Shown here: positions 52,814 through 62,341 of the stretch, piece by piece
How positions within the stretch are numbered: the stretch's first letter is position 1
Layout: every line of letters begins with the position of its first letter
The notes under the pieces: generated by a model
Databases searched by the model: none
Told to the model about the DNA's origin: nothing
The model's input: only the letters and a program-made list of their open reading frames with translations
Origin: Lasioglossum baleicum
Lineage: Eukaryota; Arthropoda; Insecta; Hymenoptera; Halictidae
Assembly (NCBI RefSeq): GCF_051020765.1
Contig: NW_027469106.1
Coordinates: forward strand, 496,001-560,000
Direction: 5' to 3'
Length of the DNA: 64,000 nt
Program-made: the position numbers and the translations under genes

Positions 52814-54048
52814 TTTCCCGACCTCCTATTATTATTGAAAGTGCGCTTACGGCACTCGTGAATATCGTGCCCGGGGGCTTTGCAGTAGTTGCAAAATTTG
52901 TTAGAGCTTGAGGGGCGATCTGTGCGACCATCGCGGTACGTGTTTTGGTCGCGAGGATTATTTTCCCATCGCCGTTGCGGCGTCGGGGAGCGATAAGAGT
53001 CCCGGTTTGAGTTTCTTGAGGACTGCTGAGACGAGTCCGGTCTGTTATCGCGGCGTTCTTGGGTTCGCTCTGGAATGTCACGAGGGGATTCATTCGTGGA
53101 ACGCGGGCGATACGGCCGGTTATCAGAGAAGCTGACTCGTTTTTCTTCGCGGATCAGTTCTCGTCGACGAGTCTGGTCTGACTCATACTGCCTGTAAGCA
53201 GAGATGGCTGCTTCGAAAACAGTGGCAGGATTTCGCGAAGGGCAATGAAGCACTTCGGCACGCAGCTGGGGAAGGAGACCTCGTAGAAAACAATCTACTA
53301 CGAAGCGATCTAATTCTTCGTAATCAAGGCCAATATCTGTGGCATCTTGAATCGCGGTTCGAAGGTCTTTGACGCGATTGATGAAGTCTAGGATGTGCTC
53401 GTTTGGAGCTTGGAGTACACTCGCGAGATCGCCACGGTACTGGTCAACGAATTTGTATGGGCCCAGTACTGTTCGTAATTTCTCGCATAGTGCAGAAATT
53501 GTGAATATGTGCTGGCCTTCTATAGCGGCATAAGCACGATCGTGGAGTTTATTGCAGAGCAATTTTGTGAGGGCACGCTCTGCAGTGGCCGGTACGGTGT
53601 CACGCGCGCGTTTGCATGCACGTATGAATTGTAGGACGGAAGACGAAGTTCCGTCGAATCTAGGGACAAGCTCGGCGGCTTGTTTTAGAGCGAAATTACC
53701 AGTAGGTTCATACTGTGGGATTTCGCGTGGCTCTGGCGGTGAAGGTTCCCGCATATTAGAGACGTTACTAGGGCCTGGTGTAGGCGATTGTTGACGTAGG
53801 GTTTGACTCGTGATTTGGATGTTATGAAGCTCTTTTCGTATTTCGTCGAGCATATTCTTTTGGTTTTGTGCGTCTTCTTCATATTTGAGACGCAATTTGG
53901 CAATAAAATCAGTTTCCTCTTTGAGATATTGCTCTCTACGGGCGAGGTCTTGCGCATAAAGGAGTAACTCTTCCTCGGTCATTGGAGGAAGGTCTGCGTT
54001 AGGATCTGCTCGGAGATCCTTTTGAGATCGCGTGATTGGGCGAGACAT
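52690..54048 (-). CDS. gag: Gag of copy J (452 aa)
   Basis: Complete, same architecture as in C, D and G. The zinc knuckle has Ala for Val (CNYCKAPGHDIHEC), with all metal ligands kept. Other differences are scattered (for example GQHIFTIS). Confidence 0.93.
   Translation of the reverse strand: MSRPITRSQKDLRADPNADLPPMTEEELLLYAQDLARREQYLKEETDFIAKLRLKYEEDAQNQKNMLDEIRKELHNIQITSQTLRQQSPTPGPSNVSNMREPSPPEPREIPQYEPTGNFALKQAAELVPRFDGTSSSVLQFIRACKRARDTVPATAERALTKLLCNKLHDRAYAAIEGQHIFTISALCEKLRTVLGPYKFVDQYRGDLASVLQAPNEHILDFINRVKDLRTAIQDATDIGLDYEELDRFVVDCFLRGLLPQLRAEVLHCPSRNPATVFEAAISAYRQYESDQTRRRELIREEKRVSFSDNRPYRPRSTNESPRDIPERTQERRDNRPDSSQQSSRNSNRDSYRSPTPQRRWENNPRDQNTYRDGRTDRPSSSNKFCNYCKAPGHDIHECRKRTFNNNRRSGNESGLPTEANPRREAASSTQTTARTQTAIRTNDQSDDSSQQ
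52770..52819 (-). promoter_or_regulatory. Gag-Pro -1 frameshift site (copy J)
   Basis: Sense G GGA AAC at 52819-52813, 5-nt spacer, identical 10-bp stem (52807-52798 with 52779-52770). Confidence 0.87.
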
Positions 54049-54140
54049 TTTGAAAGATATAAATGGGTTTTAAGAAATGTGAACTTCGCACTGACACGCG
54101 TCGGGGCTTATTAATGCAAATATCGGCGACCACTTCGTTG

Positions 54141-54157
54141 TCCTACCGACTGCGCCA
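54141..54157 (-). promoter_or_regulatory. tRNA-Ser primer-binding site (copy J)
   Basis: TGGCGCAGTCGGTAGGA on the minus strand, separated by aatt from the LTR end at 54162. Confidence 0.85.
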
Positions 54158-54161
54158 AATT

Positions 54162-56127
54162 TGTCACGTTCGTCACTGTGTTTTTGTTACAGGTACCAGG
54201 AGAGAGAAAAGAGAACAGTGACAGACGGACGGTTGAGATATTATGATTAAAATGAGGAGTGGTCTTTCGTGCCGAGACAGCCGCGGGCTGTCATATGCAC
54301 TAGGACAACCGATATTGCTATGGATGCAGTCAAGAAAAGAACGTCCGACGCGGTTACAAGGAGTGTCCCGACAAGAATCGCGCGCGAGAGGATGCAACGA
54401 GAACGGTGAGTTTACAGGATTCAACAATTATACAAGATATTATACGACTCACCGCAATGTTGTATTAACGCCTAATAATATTGTTGCAGCAGGAACTGGC
54501 GGTACTGACAGTAGGTGTCGTACATCGGATCTTCTATACAGATGTCCTCGAGGTGGGGAAGATCTGGCAGAGTTGCTGCTGCTCGGTTCGGGACGACGTT
54601 AGTGGCCTTGGATGCTGGCCGCAAGACGACACGTTGATGAGCTGGCAGAGGAACGTCACGGATGATTCGGCAACGGACCCTGGGAACGATGATCGTGTCT
54701 CGGCTGTCGTCGTCGTCGGCTATGTCGATCACCTCTGGACAATCGACCGGATGTAGAACTGGCGTCGGAGCTCGCGAGAGGTCCGCGTGGTTGACCTCTT
54801 TAGGAGGGTTGCAAGGGCAACCGTATACAGAAACGTAATCGGACGCGTCACACGGAATGTGCTCGGTGGTTCCCAGAAGTTCTGTCCACTCGGTAGTGGC
54901 GATGATTTGTTCGAGCACCGCTTTATTTCTTAACGCGCGTCTCAATTTAGCAAGTTGATACTTGCGTCCCGCTCGACGTGGGCGTCGCATGGGTAAGGAA
55001 TAGTAATGATGGAATATTAATAATATAATGAAAATGAACTTCCATTTGTTATTAACCTTTTAGGTAGTTAACTCGCTTCACGTCTATAGTGGCGGCTCAG
55101 CGTTTCCACTGCGCTCTTTAGACCAATTCTAGACGTGGCACGAGAACTTCTCTATGACTCGCTTCAAATTCCTTATTGGCGGCTCAGCGTTTCCACTGCG
55201 CACTTTAGACCAAGTCCGGATATGTCACGAGTTTAATATATTCTATGCAAGAACTGAATTGGAAGATGGTGTTGAACTAACACAAGAATAACAAGATCGA
55301 AGCACTGGTATAACAACGATATATTAAATAAGAACTGGTAAGTACACTGGTATACAATATGTAAGTAGTATTATAATAGGAGTAGTAATTGGATTAATGA
55401 ATAATGGATATTGTAATATGTTATAGGAATAACGTATGAGAATTAGGACTTGAGTTGAGTTGAGTTAGAGTTGGAATTGGAATTGGAATTAGGAGTGAAG
55501 GATCGACACACTTCACTATCGCGGAGCTAGACTGAACACGTCTGCTCTTGAAGTCGGAAGAAGCCGGACTGGCACGTCCGTGCGAGTCGCTCGCTTGGAG
55601 CGGACCGTTCGAGTCGCTGGCTGAAGGCGGACTGATGCAAGCGTCCGCTCTGCCTTGCCTCCTTCGTTCGGAGTGGGGATAGCTGACGCTGCAGTCTCTT
55701 TGTTCTTCAGTCGTCGGAGTGGGAGAACCGCTGACGCAGCAGCGTCTTCGCTCCCGGGGACTGCACGTGCATTTCTGCTGACGCTGCAGTCTCGTGGCTG
55801 TCCTATTGCCCTCTACGAGCGTGGGACTGCTGATGCAGCAGTCTTTGGACTTCTCGACGTTTCTAGAAGCTTCCAGATGCTTCCAGAGTGATGCAATACT
55901 TTATTGCATTATGTGTCGTGGTGATGGGTTGAAACTGAGGTAAGGTGTTGATCAAGGTGAAGTTATGGTGATGGGTAGAGACGGAGATAAGGATTAGAAC
56001 AATAGAATAATGAAATCTTAATACTATGCTCTTATGTCTAGGGGACGGTGTGTGGATCTTATGCAGATCAGACCTTGTATACATAGTGTGTGTACAAGGC
56101 CAACGTCGTACATCGGACGACGTAACA
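54162..56127 (-). repeat. 5' LTR of copy J, possibly recombinant (1966 bp)
   Basis: Close to the 3' LTR over most of its length, with sparse differences (for example ACGTTCG near the inner end). Differences cluster at about 56006-56060, near the outer end. That pattern and the unmatched flank (TTTC) fit an outer end derived from copy I's 5' LTR. Confidence 0.85.
54472..54990 (-). CDS. LTR-encoded basic/Cys-motif protein, copy J 5' LTR (172 aa)
   Basis: Intact and the same in translation as 48272-48790 and the D copies. Function is unknown. Confidence 0.74.
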   Translation of the reverse strand: MRRPRRAGRKYQLAKLRRALRNKAVLEQIIATTEWTELLGTTEHIPCDASDYVSVYGCPCNPPKEVNHADLSRAPTPVLHPVDCPEVIDIADDDDSRDTIIVPRVRCRIIRDVPLPAHQRVVLRPASKATNVVPNRAAATLPDLPHLEDICIEDPMYDTYCQYRQFLLQQYY

Positions 56128-57169
56128 TTTCAATACTCTACAAGTGCACGATAAACGAAGATATAGTTTGAATATCGGAGAGAAATAGGTCACTGAATTG
56201 ATTGAATTGTAAGAGAAGTCACTCGCGAAGTTCTGGTAAAATAAGATATATTATAATAATAACTTGGTTACACTTGGTTACAATTGTATTAATATAAATG
56301 TGAATATGAATTAAATGAATTAATTGCGTAGGAGTTAGTAAATGAATTAGTGTTGGAATAGAGACTGCGTTGAGTCGGAATTGGTATTGAGTTTGAATTA
56401 GAATTGGAATTAGATTTGGAATTGGAATTGTAGAACAAACGTCGATGAACGTCGAAGCGCGAATTAGAAGAGCGCAGGTCGACACGTCTGCTCACTTCGC
56501 TGGCTTGGGCCAGACTGACTGATGTCGTTGTGTGAGAATAGAGTGAGCGCAGACCGACACGTCCGCTCACTCCGCTGGCTAGCACCAGACTGATGCAAGA
56601 GGCAGCTCTGCGTAGCCTCCTTCGCTCGGAGTGGGGGTTGCTGACGCTGCAGTCCCTTTGTCCTCGCTCGTCGGAGTGGTGACGGGTGCAAGACTGCTGA
56701 CGTTGCAGTCTCTTTGTCCTCGCTCTCGACAGAGTGGTGACGCGTGCAAGACTGCTGACGTTGCGATCTCTTTGTTCTCGAGGTGGCGTTTACTCGAGCG
56801 GAGTTGAGGATTTGAACAAGTTGTAAGTGTAGATGAGGGTTTGAACAAGTGTTAAGTGTAGATGAGGGTTTAAACAAGTTATAAGTGTAGATGAGGGTTT
56901 GAACAAGTGTTAGGTAAGATTGAGAGTTTGGAGTGGTGGTTGGGTTTAGAACAATTGGGAGAGTCGAGATTTAAGTAGTGATGGGTATTAGAACAAGTTT
57001 AGGAAAAGTCGTGGGTGAAGTAGTGATGGGTTTAAGAGGTATTAGAATTAGAACAAGAGTTTGGTAGCGATGGGTTTAAGAGGTTGTTATGTACTTAGTA
57101 TTTAGTCTTAACCTAGAATCGAGGTACGGTCCTCGATTCGACCAACGTCGGAGGTCGTCCGACGTAACA
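56128..57169 (-). repeat. LTR M: diverged LTR, 5' portion, oldest layer of the nest
   Basis: Ends on the right at TGTTACGTCGG (minus strand; 57169) with an 8-bp terminal palindrome (ACGTCGGA/TCCGACGT). It includes a region clearly related to the main family's CncC/Maf segment (TAGCCTCCTTCGCTCGGAGT, TGACGCTGCAGTC) but otherwise diverged. TGACGYTGC cores lie at 56642-56650, 56698-56706 and 56756-56764. No heat-shock element is evident. The remainder, including any LTR ORF, lies beyond the left window edge. Right flank ATAG (57170-57173) is the presumed TSD. Confidence 0.72.
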
Positions 57170-57171
57170 AT

Positions 57172-57354
57172 AGTAATAACCACAAATCAGGATTTTGCAT
57201 AATCTGTTTTATTAACAAAGCAACAGAAGTTTGTGTGCCTTGCGGTCATCTTGCTTGTTGTATAACTTGTATCAGCCAATGTGATTGCAAACGATGCCCT
57301 GTATGCAATGTCAGCTTTACGATGTACGTGACACTTCGTGAACCAGAAATATAA
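57172..57354 (+). CDS. C-terminal RING-finger exon of a probable host gene (partial)
   Basis: The open frame immediately right of LTR M encodes a C3HC4-type RING: CIIC, VPCGHLACC, ITC, then RCPVC, and ends with LREPEI and TAA (57352-57354). The PCGH and CPxC spacing resembles IAP, Neuralized and MYLIP class E3 ubiquitin ligases. This suggests the last exon of an E3 gene. The exon start is unclear: ATCAG|GATTTT at 57190/57191 is a possible acceptor, preceded by TAATAAC as a branch-like motif. If the coding region extends further left, LTR M split it. It could also be a relic. Confidence 0.55.
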   Translation, partial: SNNHKSGFCIICFINKATEVCVPCGHLACCITCISQCDCKRCPVCNVSFTMYVTLREPEI

Positions 57355-57414
57355 GTATGCTCAGAAAACATCAACACTATATATCTTAGAATAATAGAAA
57401 TACGGTTATAACAT

Positions 57415-58440
57415 ATCTGGGTCACACATTCCACGCGAAAACGAATACATTTTGGAGTAAAATTTCGGATATTGTTCTTTAAATATGTGTAGTCTTTAGT
57501 GATCTATGAACGAATCTCAAAGGATTTTTCGATGTCTTAAAAATTGTTGATTTTACACACGTGTAAACAAACGTGTTATCTTTTTGTCATTGAGTCATAA
57601 GTATAAAACTATCCCAGTATTCATTGTAGTGAAAACACAAGAGTATCTACTAAAAATGTTTTTTCACCATTTCTTTTGCAATTGTTTTAAACAAATAACG
57701 TGTTTTCATAGCAGACCAAATTTGTTGTTTTAAAATAAAATTAAAAATTGTACATTTGTCACTCTTTGGTTATAAATTAACCAGATACATTGATATCTTT
57801 GGTTATAAATTTCTCTGTATTTCTTGACATTTATTTTTCATATTATGAATACTTCAAGAAATACAGAGTTTATAACCAAAGACATTGGCTGATTTAAATT
57901 ATCTGAAAAAATACTGAATAAGTAACAAATTAACAATTTTAAATTCCATTTTAAGACAACAAAATTTGAACAATTAATTAAAAATGATTACAAAAAGTAT
58001 ATATTTATTACAAGAATTATCAACGCATAAAAATCATTTTATAATGAATTTTAGTGCAAATTTTATCTCGATATCTTTTATGGTTCAGCAGTTATAGTAA
58101 AATGTCACGATCCAGCCCACTGTGTTTGGCTGTCTGAGGCAGTATATCTTTTTTAATAGAGGTCCGTAAAGGGGACACGGGTCTATTGAAAATTCGGAAT
58201 ATGTTTAAAATGATAGCAAAAGAAATGGTGAAAAAAACATTTTTAGTAGATACTCTTATGATTTCACTACAAGTTCCCAAAAACCCATTTTCATCGCTTT
58301 GATAATTCTAAACTTATGACTCAATGAAAAAAGGTTAACACGTTTTGTTAAGATATCAAAACTCACCATATTTAAATTTGAACAAAATCTGAAATTTTAC
58401 TCCAAAATGTGTCCGTTTTCGCGTGGAATGACCCATCTGT
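57415..58440. mobile_element. Foldback (long inverted-repeat) element, about 1 kb
   Basis: The left arm (about 57415-57690, opening near GGGTCACACATTCCACGCG) is the imperfect reverse complement of the right arm (about 58200-58440, ending near CGCGTGGAATGACCC). The arms match through GGAGTAAAATTTC and AGAGTATCTACTAAAAATG. The AT-rich core (57690-58200) contains a smaller inverted repeat at 57801-57826 and 57854-57877. No transposase is visible, so this is a non-autonomous DNA element. Confidence 0.65.
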
Positions 58441-58530
58441 GAAGGTCAATTGGAATCTCTTTGTAAATATTGAAGATCTCTTTGTAACGTACATCCAAAA
58501 TGGCCAAACGACAAAAATTGTGTTAAAAAC

Positions 58531-58818
58531 TCAAATATTGAGTTTTTCCAATATTACAAGTGGCATTTTTAAGTTTGTGAATTTAGCCTTTTTACCCAGC
58601 AATTCTGCATGTCCACGTACGTTCAGATTATCTGTAAAAAAACAATTTAGTAAGAGAGAAATGAGTTCTTCTCTAGCAATACTAAGTTTAGTCCATATAA
58701 ATTGTACCTTTGTCCTCCAATTCTTGGTTGACTCTTTTCTTCGTACATTTTTTATATGCACCTGGAATTGTTAAAATAATTATTAAGAAATAATTATTAA
58801 GATTGTAGATTTACCGGT
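58531..58818 (-). CDS. Fragment of a spliced minus-strand gene (two or three exons)
   Basis: On the minus strand an exon (58760-58708) preceded by ACAATTCCAG is followed by a 76-bp intron (58707-58632, GTACAA...TTTTTTTACAG with a CTAAAT branch-like motif) and a terminal exon (58631-58531) ending in TGA. The frame is continuous across the splice (ELEDK then DNLNVRGHAELLG). A further upstream exon may end at ACCG|GTAAAT (about 58817), also in phase. I do not recognise the protein. It could be a host gene tail or part of a transposon; the consistent splice signals favour a real gene. Confidence 0.42.
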
Positions 58819-58916
58819 TGTCATAAAATTTTCACTAAATTCTGTTTCTCAACTATATCCAGATAGCACTGACAATGAGACGTCTTAAAGATGTCTTTAA
58901 ACGAGTAAATTCGTTT

Positions 58917-59294
58917 TTCCTGGATTGCGAGGGTGCGGGATTCGCGTTCTCATTTCTCGATAATACAAAAATGGGGGTTTTCAGTAGACAAAATCGCTAG
59001 ATAGCTCGATCTAGGCCGCTCTCGCCCTCAAGAGTTCTATTTTTTTATTTGCGGGCGTAATTTGCATTATTCGGAAGCATACAACTAACGTATGTAGCTG
59101 ATTTCATAGCTATTTTCATAGCTACATGCTTGTCGAATAATGCAAATTACGCTTCATAAACGTAAAAATAGGACTATAGAGGGCGATCGCAGCCCAGATT
59201 AATCTTTTATCTAGCGCTTTTCACTACTTAAAATCCCATCTTTGTATTATCGAGAAATGAGAACGCGCATCCCGCATCCTTGCAATTCTGGAAA
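58917..59294. mobile_element. Palindromic foldback/MITE, about 378 bp
   Basis: The left half from TTTCCTGGATTGC is the imperfect reverse complement of the right half ending GCAATTCTGGAAA. The arms meet near 59105 at a further short palindrome (GTAGCT...AGCTAC). CGCGTTCTCATTTCTCGATA is fully conserved between arms. Solo LTR N is inserted just outside its right end. There is no coding potential. Confidence 0.7.
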
Positions 59295-59842
59295 CAAGTC
59301 TACCGTGTGACGTCGGCCGATCCGACCGACGTTGGCCTCAAGCCAACGCCTTGAGGTCTTATATTAATCTCTAGTTCCGTAGGAAATTTTTTCATTTCTT
59401 TTCGTAATTCTTTGTAACTTTTCGAAACTACAGAATGAAAGCTTCATTGGGAAAATCTACATGAAGTTTCTTGAATCTCGATGAAACATGCCGAGACAAT
59501 TAAAGAATATATAATTGAAACTCATATTTCAAAAAGTAACAAAGATATATAATATTCATATTCTACGTGGATCTTCGGGAGATGTTCCCGACAAGAGTCA
59601 ACTCGAAACGCGCGACAAAGTAAGTTGTGCCTATGGTAGGAATCCTGCGAGAGACCTTTTTATAAGAACATATCCCATCCCTTACCGTTGCTCCCAAAAG
59701 AACTTTGGAAATCCACAAGTATCGGCGAGCCAACGGACGGATGGAGAATGGAGGAATAGGCGTCCCCTACGAATGGACGGAGGAAGCAACACCTCGACAA
59801 ATGCACGGGTTAATAATGCTGTACAAAATAGGCAGCAAGTAC

Positions 59843-60015
59843 GGATAGGGAATGGAGGAATCACGGTCCCCACGTGCTGACGCGGCAGCGATAGGAGGTA
59901 ACCGTCACTCTCCCTGCCAACAACGAATGGATGGGGAATGGAGGAACAACGGTCCCCTCGTGCTGACGCAGCAACGATAGGAGGCAACCGCCACTCTCCC
60001 TACCACCAACGGCCA
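59843..60015 (+). repeat. Tandem repeat with TGACGNNGC motifs in LTR N
   Basis: Two units of about 86 bp (GGGAATGGAGGAA...GTGCTGACGC...ACTCTCCCT), with a partial third to the left. Each full unit has one TGAC-NNN-GC core (59878-59886, 59964-59972), the same motif class as in the main family's U3 and in LTR M. Confidence 0.6.
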
Positions 60016-60149
60016 AGAGCGGCCATGTTCAAAGAGTCAGTTGAGGATTGACCAGCAAAACGGCTGGACGTGCGTGGGCATAGTTCTCCCTTCATACCGC
60101 GTCACAGTGAAACGTTCCCAGTGGTCCATAATCCCGCTCACCAATTCAA

Positions 60150-60293
60150 CAATTGTCCAAGTACAATTCCTTCGATTCAAGTAATCAAATCAAATCCTAA
60201 ACAGGATTCTCGCTACGTATAGCACGCAATTGTCCAAGAACAATTCCTTCAATTCAAGTATTCAATCAAGTCCTAAACAGGATTCTCGCTACA
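60150..60293 (+). repeat. Tandem duplication with a small hairpin in LTR N
   Basis: Units begin CAATTGTCCAAG at 60150 and 60227 (77-bp period). Each contains a 5-bp stem with an AAAC loop: ATCCT/AGGAT (60194-60207) and GTCCT/AGGAT (60270-60283, one G-U pair). The position upstream of the LTR ORF parallels the duplicated GAAA hairpin in the main family, though the sequence is different. Confidence 0.5.
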
Positions 60294-60795
60294 AGGCACA
60301 CCGTGTTACGCATTACGAACACGTCTCATTCGAAGCATCTCTTAAGATCTTCCGCATTATACTACGTTATATTAATCCTATTGTTACTCAATTTGTAATC
60401 ATTATCCTGTTAAACCTGGTATTAAGAATATACTCACCTTTTACCAGATATTCAGAGTTGATTTATCAAGTGACAACCTCTCAAGTGTTTATTATCCAAG
60501 TACTTATCAACGAATATTAATATTTTTGAACGACATCAGTGAACAACGAGCTCTTTGATCCGGGATCCCATCGAGAGACTACCAGGCTCCTTTGGAATCT
60601 TCCTCGATCGAAGCAGAGTCTTCGCTTCGCTGTGTCGTGTAATTACAAATGCCCTTCAATCACGGACGTTTGGCACGAGCCCACCAAGGCCCTGTTATAG
60701 CGTATTGTCATTGAAGCTGCGCAAGTTAATATTTTATTATCGAGGTTCTCACTCATGTACACCTCCTACGAATAATCCTATCCGACGGTCCGCTC

Positions 60796-61524
60796 ATGAA
60801 ACGTACACGTCGCGCGGGTCGTAAAGAGCAACTCAGTCGCATTGCTCGACATTATTCTACAGCTACGTTCTATTACTCCGATATTCTGGGGACTACGGAG
60901 AGCATACCGTGCGATCCTACAGATTTCGTATCGACATACGGGTGTCCTTGTAGTCAAATAAAAAGGTCCCTACCTGTCAACTACGCGGACAGGAAACGCG
61001 CATCATCTCCAGAAGCAGTCTTCGAACGAGAGGAAGTCCGTTCAGCGGAGGACCTTCGGGACTCCTTCGGCCTTGAGGACGCATTCGGCCTTGAGGATTC
61101 CTTCGGCCTTGAGCGAGACCTTTCCAAGGCCATCCAGCGGATTTTCGAGGACCTTGACAAGGACATCTCCAATTCTGAAGGACGTCGCTCGGCGCAGCAC
61201 GGCTTCGACTCCGACGCAGAGACGATCGTCGACGAGAGCAGCTGTTCCCAAGAATTCGTGAGTGGCGTTACGGCGTTCCGGAACGAGAGGATATTCTCGT
61301 CGGGTTTTAGTGCAGTGACAGTGATCAGTGCCGCGAAAGTGCACAGTGAAATCAGAACAGGCCAGCGCCTCCGGGGAACCGCTGCCCGATTTTTCTGTGA
61401 CATTTTCGGACTTAGACAATTTTCGGAGTGCGCGCGTGAAAAGTGCCGTAATAAAAGATTACTGGCCAGCGCCTCCGGGGAACCCCTGGCCGATTTTTCT
61501 CGGACCAGGAAGAACTTAGTCTGA
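60796..61524 (+). CDS. LTR-encoded basic/Cys-motif protein of LTR N (242 aa)
   Basis: Homologous to the 171-172 aa ORFs of the main family in its N-terminal third: RTRRAGRKEQL at the start, then LGTTESIPCD and STYGCPC. Both Cys elements are kept at similar spacing. The rest differs: a FGLED repeat (about residues 91-110), an acidic stretch, and a C-terminus running through GC-rich DNA repeats. The ORF is intact in a solo LTR. It shows that the LTR-encoded protein is older than the main family. Function is unknown. Confidence 0.72.
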   Translation: MKRTRRAGRKEQLSRIARHYSTATFYYSDILGTTESIPCDPTDFVSTYGCPCSQIKRSLPVNYADRKRASSPEAVFEREEVRSAEDLRDSFGLEDAFGLEDSFGLERDLSKAIQRIFEDLDKDISNSEGRRSAQHGFDSDAETIVDESSCSQEFVSGVTAFRNERIFSSGFSAVTVISAAKVHSEIRTGQRLRGTAARFFCDIFGLRQFSECAREKCRNKRLLASASGEPLADFSRTRKNLV

Positions 61525-61737
61525 TTTTCGGGTATTGACCCGAAAATCCGAGACAACGTTTCGCGAGTGATTCGCGAAAGTACCTCCTGACGAAGTAAAT
61601 AACGTCCGGAGAGGAGAAAGACAGACATTCTCTCTTTAAAATCACAGTTTCGCGTGTGTGCTGTGACCCCAGTGACAAAAGGTGCGCGTGGAGAAATTCC
61701 TGGCCAGCGCCTCTGGGGGACCCCTGGCCAAATTTTC
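61358..61737 (+). repeat. Three dispersed GC-rich repeats at the 3' end of LTR N
   Basis: GGCCAGCGCCTCCGGGGAAC-type units at about 61358-61398, 61462-61500 and 61699-61737. Each can form a hairpin via GGCCAG/CTGGCC or GGGG/CCCC. The first two are inside the ORF and the third is beyond it. Confidence 0.55.
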
Positions 61738-61968
61738 CTAGGCCAAAAGGAACTTAAAATATTTTCCAAGATTTACTCACGGAAGCTGACGGTTGTCCAG
61801 GACTATAGGGCGGCGTACGTCCTGTCCGAAGGTTGATTATCATACACACACAGTTGCATCCTGGAAGGCGGCACTGCAAGGAGCCTGGAAACAGAAAAAT
61901 TTTCCGGTAAAATCAGCACTCTGTCGCAGACGACTGCTGCCGTCGGCTGGGACGTAACAACCGCCTTA

Positions 61969-62141
61969 GGGTGGATTTATAGTGGAGCAGCGAGGTGAGC
62001 TGTGCGGTGAAAAAAAAAGAAAAACAATGAAAATACATATGTACTTTTTCATTAGTATGTGTCGAAATGTTGTCACGCATGTTGGTTTGTTTTCACCGCG
62101 CCGCTATCATCGATGCTCGCAGCTCCACTATAAATCCACAC
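61969..62141. mobile_element. PIF/Harbinger-like MITE (173 bp), TSD TTA
   Basis: The left end GGGTGGATTTATAGTGGAGC and right end GTGTGGATTTATAGTGGAGC (reverse complement) form inverted repeats extending to about 50 bp with mismatches. TTA lies directly outside both ends (61966-61968 and 62142-62144), the 3-bp duplication typical of PIF/Harbinger. Non-coding. Confidence 0.72.
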
Positions 62142-62144
62142 TTA

Positions 62145-62341
62145 AGTATTAACTTACTTCGATTTTGATCAGTAATTTCATTTTTTATAACACAAATCGG
62201 TTGTGGAGTAGTGCAAACATGTACCGCTATAAATAAGGAAAATATTTTATATATTTTATTAAAGTGATTATTAATTTAATATTAATTAGATTATCTATTA
62301 TAAGTAAAATGTTGAAAATTTTGCAACCTCGGTAAATCATG
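62145..62341. other. AT-rich spacer without recognised features
   Basis: No ORF, repeat or motif that I can support is present between the MITE and LTR O. Confidence 0.6.

Larger units (their letters stand above)
47962..56127 (-). mobile_element. Copy J: non-autonomous element with a zinc-finger-like cargo, no matching TSD
   Basis: LTRs at 47962-49928 (1967 bp) and 54162-56127 (1966 bp). Internal order on the minus strand: PBS, gag, frameshift site, type I protease, repeats, type II linker, a 136-aa Cys-rich ORF, short shared tail, 3' LTR. There is neither RT/integrase nor Env. Left flank CGAG and right flank TTTC do not match. The simplest explanation is that J inserted in I and its 5' LTR recombined with I's 5' LTR, deleting I's gag region. 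Confidence 0.88.
59306..61959 (+). repeat. Solo LTR N of a related family (2654 bp), TSD ACCG
   Basis: Starts TGTGACGTCGG with a 7-bp terminal palindrome and ends GGGACGTAACA. ACCG flanks at 59302-59305 and 61960-61963. It shares the LTR plan of the main family (terminal palindrome, TGACGNNGC motifs, duplicated small hairpin, long ORF) but is diverged at the nucleotide level and 700 bp longer. No internal region is adjacent. Confidence 0.85.

Noticed and set aside
59515..59880. 121-aa ORF in the first part of LTR N
   Set aside because: It runs through tandem DNA repeats, has no similarity to the main-family LTR product and lies in the expected promoter region.
60981..61769. 262-aa reverse-strand ORF in LTR N
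   Set aside because: It is antisense to the conserved 242-aa ORF and dominated by translated DNA repeats.
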